From Candidatus Poribacteria bacterium (GTDB lineage: Bacteria > Poribacteria > WGA-4E > PCPOR2b): 64,000 bases of DNA. Where the stretch lies: the NCBI GenBank assembly GCA_022822005.1, contig JAJECO010000062.1:62001-126000 (forward strand). Direction: 5' to 3'. The position numbers were made by a program, and so were the translations under genes. Shown piece by piece: positions 60,120 to 64,000 of the stretch (the stretch's first letter is position 1; every line of letters begins with the position of its first letter). The notes beneath the pieces were generated by a model that was not told the DNA's origin, searched no databases, and saw only the letters and a list, made by a program, of their open reading frames with translations.

Positions 60120-60849
60120 CTGTTATTCCTCCTCTGCTCTCAGATCGCTTTTTTGTTCTCTGGGGACGATAAAGGTTAGATTGTTTAGGAAACCCCTTTC
60201 CAGTTAAAATTACGCAAGTTGCTAGTGCTGAAAATCCATCAGTTTTCTGTTAAAACTGAAACTCTACCTTTCGCTCCAGAGGAGCGATATGTCTATAGAA
60301 CCACGATAGAGTTAATCCCTGCGCTCCAGCGGAGCGCAATGTGTATAGCAAAATCGGTTATGGCTTGGATATGTCTATCCAAGCCAAGCAGGTTTTACAG
60401 CTAGCAACTTAGGTTAAAATTATACAACTATTTAAGCAATTTATGCAAGCACCTACAGTGAAGTGTCGGGATTCGGAGACCTCTCTGCGTTCCGTCCCGA
60501 CGGGTCAAGCATCCCGATAAATTGGGCTTTAAAGCAATCGGAATCAGGGATAAACATAGATACAAGATACCCACGACAACTAGCATAAGGACGCGCAATG
60601 AATTGCGCTACTACAAACGGTGGGCCAGGATGCGCCGCCTACATGGGATGGGGATATGAGCCAAAGCGGAAAATCAGATAGCTCAAGGGCGAGCGTGAAA
60701 TCGCTTGACTTTGAAGTCCGATTCCATTACAATCAGCAAAATTTTATTTATTCGTAACCCCTCTGATAAGAGGGGAAAGGCAAGGGGCCCTCTTATCTTC
60801 TCCCCTTGTCAGGGGAGTTGACGTATAACCACTTCAAAAGGAGCAGTTT
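60120..60849. other. Long repeat-rich intergenic region with promoter
   Basis: No gene. It holds CGCTCCAGAGGAGCG (about 60272-60286) and GCGCTCCAGCGGAGCGC (about 60329-60345), inverse copies of the pair at 55.6 kb; GGCTTGGATAtgtcTATCCAAGCC (about 60363-60386); a decayed CCGTCCCGACGGG/CCCGATAAATTGGG stretch (60494-60525); a CGCAATGAATTGCG hairpin (60596-60609) followed by gctactacaaac; and the promoter at 60705-60733. A CTCTTATCtt-GAGGGG-type palindrome lies in the leader (about 60755-60820). Confidence 0.65.
60705..60733 (+). promoter_or_regulatory. Promoter of the Gfo/Idh-UxuA-like pair
   Basis: TTGACT (60705-60710), 17-nt spacer, TACAAT (60728-60733). The predicted start near 60740 gives a leader of about 110 nt containing a palindrome with CCCCTCT and AGAGGGG arms. 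Confidence 0.55.
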
Positions 60850-61935
60850 ATGACCACGCCATCTTTCACCCGATCTACTCCACAAGACCTTGTCCGTGTT
60901 GGTGTGATAGCCGGTCCCGGCGGACACATGCACGGTATCTGGGGCAATACGATGAACCCACCCGCGGGTCAGATCCGCACGACGGGCATGGTGCTGACAC
61001 ACGCTTGGACCATCAGACCTGATATGTCGGAGCGATTGACTTCACTGTTTCAAGGTATTGAAATTGTCCAACATCCCGCGGATATGATTGGCAAGGTTGA
61101 TGGTGTGTACATCGACGATGTCACTGCGATTTCGTTGTATCCGCTGTTCGCAAAGCCTTTCCTTGAAGCAGGCGTTCCGACGTTTGTCAATCGCCCGTTT
61201 GCCACCTCCTTAGCGAAGGGTCAGGCGATGGTCGATTTGGCGGCGAAACACGGCACTCCACTCTTGACCGCATCAACGTGGGAATATACCGAGAGCGTGG
61301 GCGACTTGCGCGCAAAAGCTGCTGACATGAACGACATCAAGGGCTATGTTGCACACAATTCGATGAGCGATTACTATTCGCATGGGCTGCACGGCGTATG
61401 GTACATCCACGCTGTATTGCGGGACGAGATTAAGAAAGGTCGGGGACGGATGACGGGGGCGGCGTATCACACGCCGAATTGGCGAAAGCCTAACGGTCTC
61501 GTGATCTACGAGCATGACCATCCAACGCATCCGTACCACGGTTCGTTGCAACTGGTGAGCGGGGCGGATGCACAGGGGTATATGCGCATTTTCGGGGATC
61601 ATCAGGGCGATGCGGAAGGCAAGATACCGGGGCGTCCGGGATATTTCCGCTACAACACATGGAATGCCTTGCAGTTAGTCATTCAGGAGATGTTTGAAAC
61701 AGGCGAATCGCCGGAGACCGGTGACGATTTAATGGAGAAATTGACGATGTTTCTCCTACCGTTCTATTCGATCCTGGAGCGGGGCGGAAACTTTGTCCGC
61801 CGTGAGGAATTGGGCGATTGGGAGGTTCCGAATCCATCACCGGTATTGATGGAAGATGGCGAGCCGACAGATAGCGCGTTCCAACACCCGTACACCGAAG
61901 CGGAGTTAGATACTGTTGAACAGCTGTTGTCGTGA
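60850..61935 (+). CDS. Gfo/Idh/MocA-like oxidoreductase
   Basis: 361 residues. N-terminal Rossmann part with VRVGVIAGPGGHMHGIWGN in place of the usual GxGxxG, DMIGKVDGVYIDD, and FVNRPFATSLAKGQAMVDLA, where the EKP motif reads NRP, so the catalytic Lys of the family is missing. This suggests a non-oxidoreductase role or a changed mechanism. AAGGAG lies before the ATG. The following UxuA-like gene starts 17 nt after its stop, so the two are probably a functional unit for a sugar acid. Confidence 0.8.
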   Translation: MTTPSFTRSTPQDLVRVGVIAGPGGHMHGIWGNTMNPPAGQIRTTGMVLTHAWTIRPDMSERLTSLFQGIEIVQHPADMIGKVDGVYIDDVTAISLYPLFAKPFLEAGVPTFVNRPFATSLAKGQAMVDLAAKHGTPLLTASTWEYTESVGDLRAKAADMNDIKGYVAHNSMSDYYSHGLHGVWYIHAVLRDEIKKGRGRMTGAAYHTPNWRKPNGLVIYEHDHPTHPYHGSLQLVSGADAQGYMRIFGDHQGDAEGKIPGRPGYFRYNTWNALQLVIQEMFETGESPETGDDLMEKLTMFLLPFYSILERGGNFVRREELGDWEVPNPSPVLMEDGEPTDSAFQHPYTEAELDTVEQLLS

Positions 61936-61951
61936 TATAGGAGGATAAACC

Positions 61952-62761
61952 ATGAGAGTCGGTATACACGCAGGTTCCAGTAGTGCAGACGAAGTTGCGG
62001 CGAGTTGTCGTGATGCAGGCGTGAACGAGGTCTTTCTCGGCGCGGGTTCGGTTCCGGGTGCCTCAGATCGAGGGTATATGACTTCGGACGACTTCAAGCC
62101 GTTCGGGGATATGCTTCGAGAACGTGGGGTTCAGGTATCTGGGATGATTGCGCCGCCGCCTTCCAAAGAGGCGGTGCTCGGCGAAAATGAGTCAGAACTG
62201 GCTGCCCTGTGCCAAACGCTGCGGGGGATAGGGGAATCCGGTGTTGATGTGGTGCTTTTCTATCCGCTGGATCGGTTAATCTATTTTAACGAATATCACC
62301 CCGGCAGGCCGCTGATGGTAATGCCGGGCGAGGATGGATGGGACAAGGTTATTCAATTCTTTAGGCGGGTGGTGAGCGTCGCGGACGAGGTAAATCTGAG
62401 GTTAGCAAATCATCTGTGGGCGATTGATGTGCTGCACGAGGTTTGGAACACGGTGCCGAGCCCCAATAACGGCGTGACCTACTGTCAAGGGATGTCTCTC
62501 TTTGGCGAAGATCCGCATTCACCGGTCGAAACATGGGGCATGGATCGGATCTTTTTCGCTCATGCCCGTAATCAGGTTAGCCACAGTCAGATCATGCGGG
62601 ATCATGACGAGGTGCCTTTAGACAGTGGTGATGTGGACATCCCCCGATGTGTGCAGGCGTTGATTAAGGGCGGATACGATGGATTAATTATTCCTGAACA
62701 TCTCGGTCCCCAAAGCATACCGGATGCCGTTGCCTACCTGAAAGGGTTGATTGACGATTAA
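61952..62761 (+). CDS. UxuA-like (mannonate dehydratase-related) TIM-barrel protein
   Basis: 269 residues, much shorter than the uxuA at 11052. Xylose-isomerase-like TIM barrel with VRLANHLWAID-type LRLANHLWAI, GVTYCQGMSLFG (the UxuA Cys motif), FFAHARNQV and LIIPEHLGPQ. The long HDDGKTDM metal loop of UxuA is reduced to LDSGDVDI and the C-terminal [10 protein letters not shown] is gone. Either an epimerase/isomerase with altered chemistry or a degenerate dehydratase. SD AGGAGG before the ATG. Confidence 0.75.
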   Translation: MRVGIHAGSSSADEVAASCRDAGVNEVFLGAGSVPGASDRGYMTSDDFKPFGDMLRERGVQVSGMIAPPPSKEAVLGENESELAALCQTLRGIGESGVDVVLFYPLDRLIYFNEYHPGRPLMVMPGEDGWDKVIQFFRRVVSVADEVNLRLANHLWAIDVLHEVWNTVPSPNNGVTYCQGMSLFGEDPHSPVETWGMDRIFFAHARNQVSHSQIMRDHDEVPLDSGDVDIPRCVQALIKGGYDGLIIPEHLGPQSIPDAVAYLKGLIDD

Positions 62762-62809
62762 ATCCGGATCGCAGATGAAACGTGAAACGTGATAAAAAGC
62801 GCGCTGCAG

Positions 62810-62849
62810 GGTTCACTAGTTCATTCGTTTATTAATGAACTAGTGAACC
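62810..62849. terminator. Perfect 16-bp-stem hairpin between convergent genes
   Basis: GGTTCACTAGTTCATT at 62810-62825 and its exact complement AATGAACTAGTGAACC at 62834-62849 enclose an 8-nt loop. The position between convergent genes suits a bidirectional terminator; it also belongs to a dispersed gttcattagttcattggttca family (near 53.25 and 55.52 kb). Confidence 0.5.
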
Positions 62850-62860
62850 AATGAACCAAC

Positions 62861-64000
62861 TTAACGGGACCAGACTGACTGATACAGTCCTTCCGTTCCT
62901 TCTTCTGCTGGATATGCAATCGCCGCAGATGGGTATACCGCCACCTTGGGTTTCTGGTCTCGATATATCTGCTTCAACATATCTAAGATTTCGTCCCACG
63001 AATCCATTAATTTGGCTCTGGGCTGGGATTCCAGGACTTCCATCGGACCCACGGCGTCTGAAAAGAGGATATAATCCCAATCCTCGGATCTAACCAACGG
63101 CTTCCGTTCTTCGCGTTCACGATCCTCCGCTTCACGCTGAAGTCTCGATCCAATAATACCCGCTCGGTGATAGCACACCCCTTCATCTCCAGAGGAGACT
63201 AAGATGCGCGTCGCTTCCGGCGATGCGTGTTGCATGGGCCACCCGCCGATTTGTCCATAGCTAAGATCATGGTCGCGCGGATAGCCGGTAGTAATGACGA
63301 TATCGGCGTCCTTCATCGGTGTGACCGCATAGGCGACCCTTGAGGTCTCGGCAGCAGCGCGATGGGCATCAACCAAGTCCCCCACGAAAAGGGCGGTAAT
63401 CTCCCGTCTGTCGTTGAGGGTGGTTATTACCGTTGTATTCACCCCAAGCATCCGGGCAGCTTCCTCGGAGTTCAGCCGGAATTCGTTTTCGACATTCCCC
63501 GCGTTTCCGCCGCTTTCCATCGTACCGTGGGCGGTGCTGATGGTTTTGTGGTTCGACACGCCGGGGATGACGATCTTCCCGCCGCCACTAAACGCTGCGG
63601 TGCCGTGGGGCCATGCGCCCCCGACGCCAATTTTCACATCACAGTCTACAACCCATTGGTTGCAGTGAAGCGGAACGCCACGCGAGGTTTCGCCTATGTA
63701 GATGTAGGCGTCGTCCAATTCGTTCTGCTTAACGCGAAAACGGCGCACCGTGTCCTCGCCGAGTTTCTTCACGAGATCAGCATGCTTCATGCTTCTGTGA
63801 CATCCGAATCCCATGAAGAAGATGATGTTCTCTTCGGAGATACCGCCTTCCTGAAGCTCCTCCAAGATAAAGGGAATCACCTCTGACGAGGGGGTTGGAC
63901 GGGTTAGATCATCACAAATGATGACGGCGCTGTTTTGACCCTGTGCGATCTCCGCGATTCGGGGCGACCCAATAGGTTCGTGGAACGCCTGTCGTAGCTG
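62861..64000 (-). CDS. LarA-like nickel-dependent lactate racemase family protein (5' truncated by window edge)
   Basis: The frame stays open to position 64000, and the part beyond the internal GTG at 63880 reads VIICDDLTRPTPSSEV, a LarA N-terminal motif, so the start lies outside. The visible 380 residues have the DUF2088/LarA fold: GFGCHRSMKHADLVKKLGEDT (His of the ATGTHR-type motif), DVKIGVGGAWPHGTAAFSGGGKIVIPGVSNHKTI (the loop containing the Lys that carries the pyridinium-type nickel cofactor) and a C-terminal AVYPSAAIAYP. LarA homologues racemise or epimerise 2-hydroxy acids and need larB/larC/larE-made cofactor; none of these genes is visible here. No clear operon partner within the window. 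Confidence 0.85.
   Translation of the reverse strand, partial: QLRQAFHEPIGSPRIAEIAQGQNSAVIICDDLTRPTPSSEVIPFILEELQEGGISEENIIFFMGFGCHRSMKHADLVKKLGEDTVRRFRVKQNELDDAYIYIGETSRGVPLHCNQWVVDCDVKIGVGGAWPHGTAAFSGGGKIVIPGVSNHKTISTAHGTMESGGNAGNVENEFRLNSEEAARMLGVNTTVITTLNDRREITALFVGDLVDAHRAAAETSRVAYAVTPMKDADIVITTGYPRDHDLSYGQIGGWPMQHASPEATRILVSSGDEGVCYHRAGIIGSRLQREAEDREREERKPLVRSEDWDYILFSDAVGPMEVLESQPRAKLMDSWDEILDMLKQIYRDQKPKVAVYPSAAIAYPAEEGTEGLYQSVWSR

Noticed and set aside
1-64000. tRNA, rRNA or phage/integrase genes
   Set aside because: Reading the intergenic stretches showed no cloverleaf-like sequence, rRNA motif, integrase or transposase; a covariance-model search would be needed to exclude small RNAs.

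Overview
This window comes from an uncultured bacterium with about 50% GC. The gene content suggests a Candidatus Poribacteria-like lineage or a related environmental phylum: many phytanoyl-CoA-dioxygenase-like genes, enolase-superfamily enzymes, Gfo/Idh/MocA oxidoreductases, SDRs, a sulfatase, TolB/NHL/PQQ propellers, a cohesin-domain protein, and intergenic spacers packed with short palindromes. This placement is inference from gene families. There is no rRNA or other phylogenetic marker here, and I see no tRNA, rRNA, CRISPR array, integrase or intact transposase.

Layout. 0-3.4 kb: a left-truncated outer-membrane protein combining an adhesin-like beta-solenoid, a CBM9-like domain, POTRA domains and an Omp85 barrel. 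3.4-10.9 kb (minus): a probable operon fbpA-fbpB-fbpC-thiE-thiD-NHL propeller, behind a consensus sigma70 promoter with a Fur-like box. 11-14 kb: mannonate dehydratase, sulfatase and MazG-type hydrolase. 14.3-16.3 kb: an ECF sigma factor fused to a long TPR-like region. 16.3-27.7 kb: catabolic enzymes (glycosidase-like propeller, two mandelate-racemase-family enzymes, Gfo/Idh, PhyH, tandem GNAT, HyuA). 27.7-30.8 kb: a RacA-like HTH/coiled-coil protein, then a solitary type I restriction S subunit and an unknown gene, bracketed by two copies of a MITE-like element.

30.8-41.7 kb: a polyprenyl-phosphate sugar transferase, a secreted cohesin/PKD protein, an FAH-family enzyme, a SUMF1-like protein, and a minus-strand cluster of PhyH, two tandem duplicated SDRs and a three-gene 2-oxoacid (acetoin/pyruvate-type) dehydrogenase. 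42-48.5 kb: LLM oxidoreductase, SDRs, a VOC protein, a GmrSD-type modification-dependent restriction gene broken by a 67-bp duplication, and another PhyH. 48.6-64 kb: dienelactone hydrolase, PQQ propeller, gamma-glutamyltransferase, amidohydrolase, HAD phosphatase, a TIM-barrel glycosidase-like protein, two TolB-type propellers, a Gfo/Idh plus UxuA-like pair, and a right-truncated LarA-like protein.

Two themes cut across the genes. First, three secreted proteins of different architecture end in the same short C-terminal motif (K-[KQ]-hydrophobic-T-x-W-G-x-L-K), a candidate uncharacterised sorting or anchoring tag. Second, the palindromic repeats appear mobile. They are nested inside one another, inserted in frame in at least two coding sequences, and supply stop codons to two genes. 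Several promoters with near-consensus -35 and -10 boxes can be read directly.
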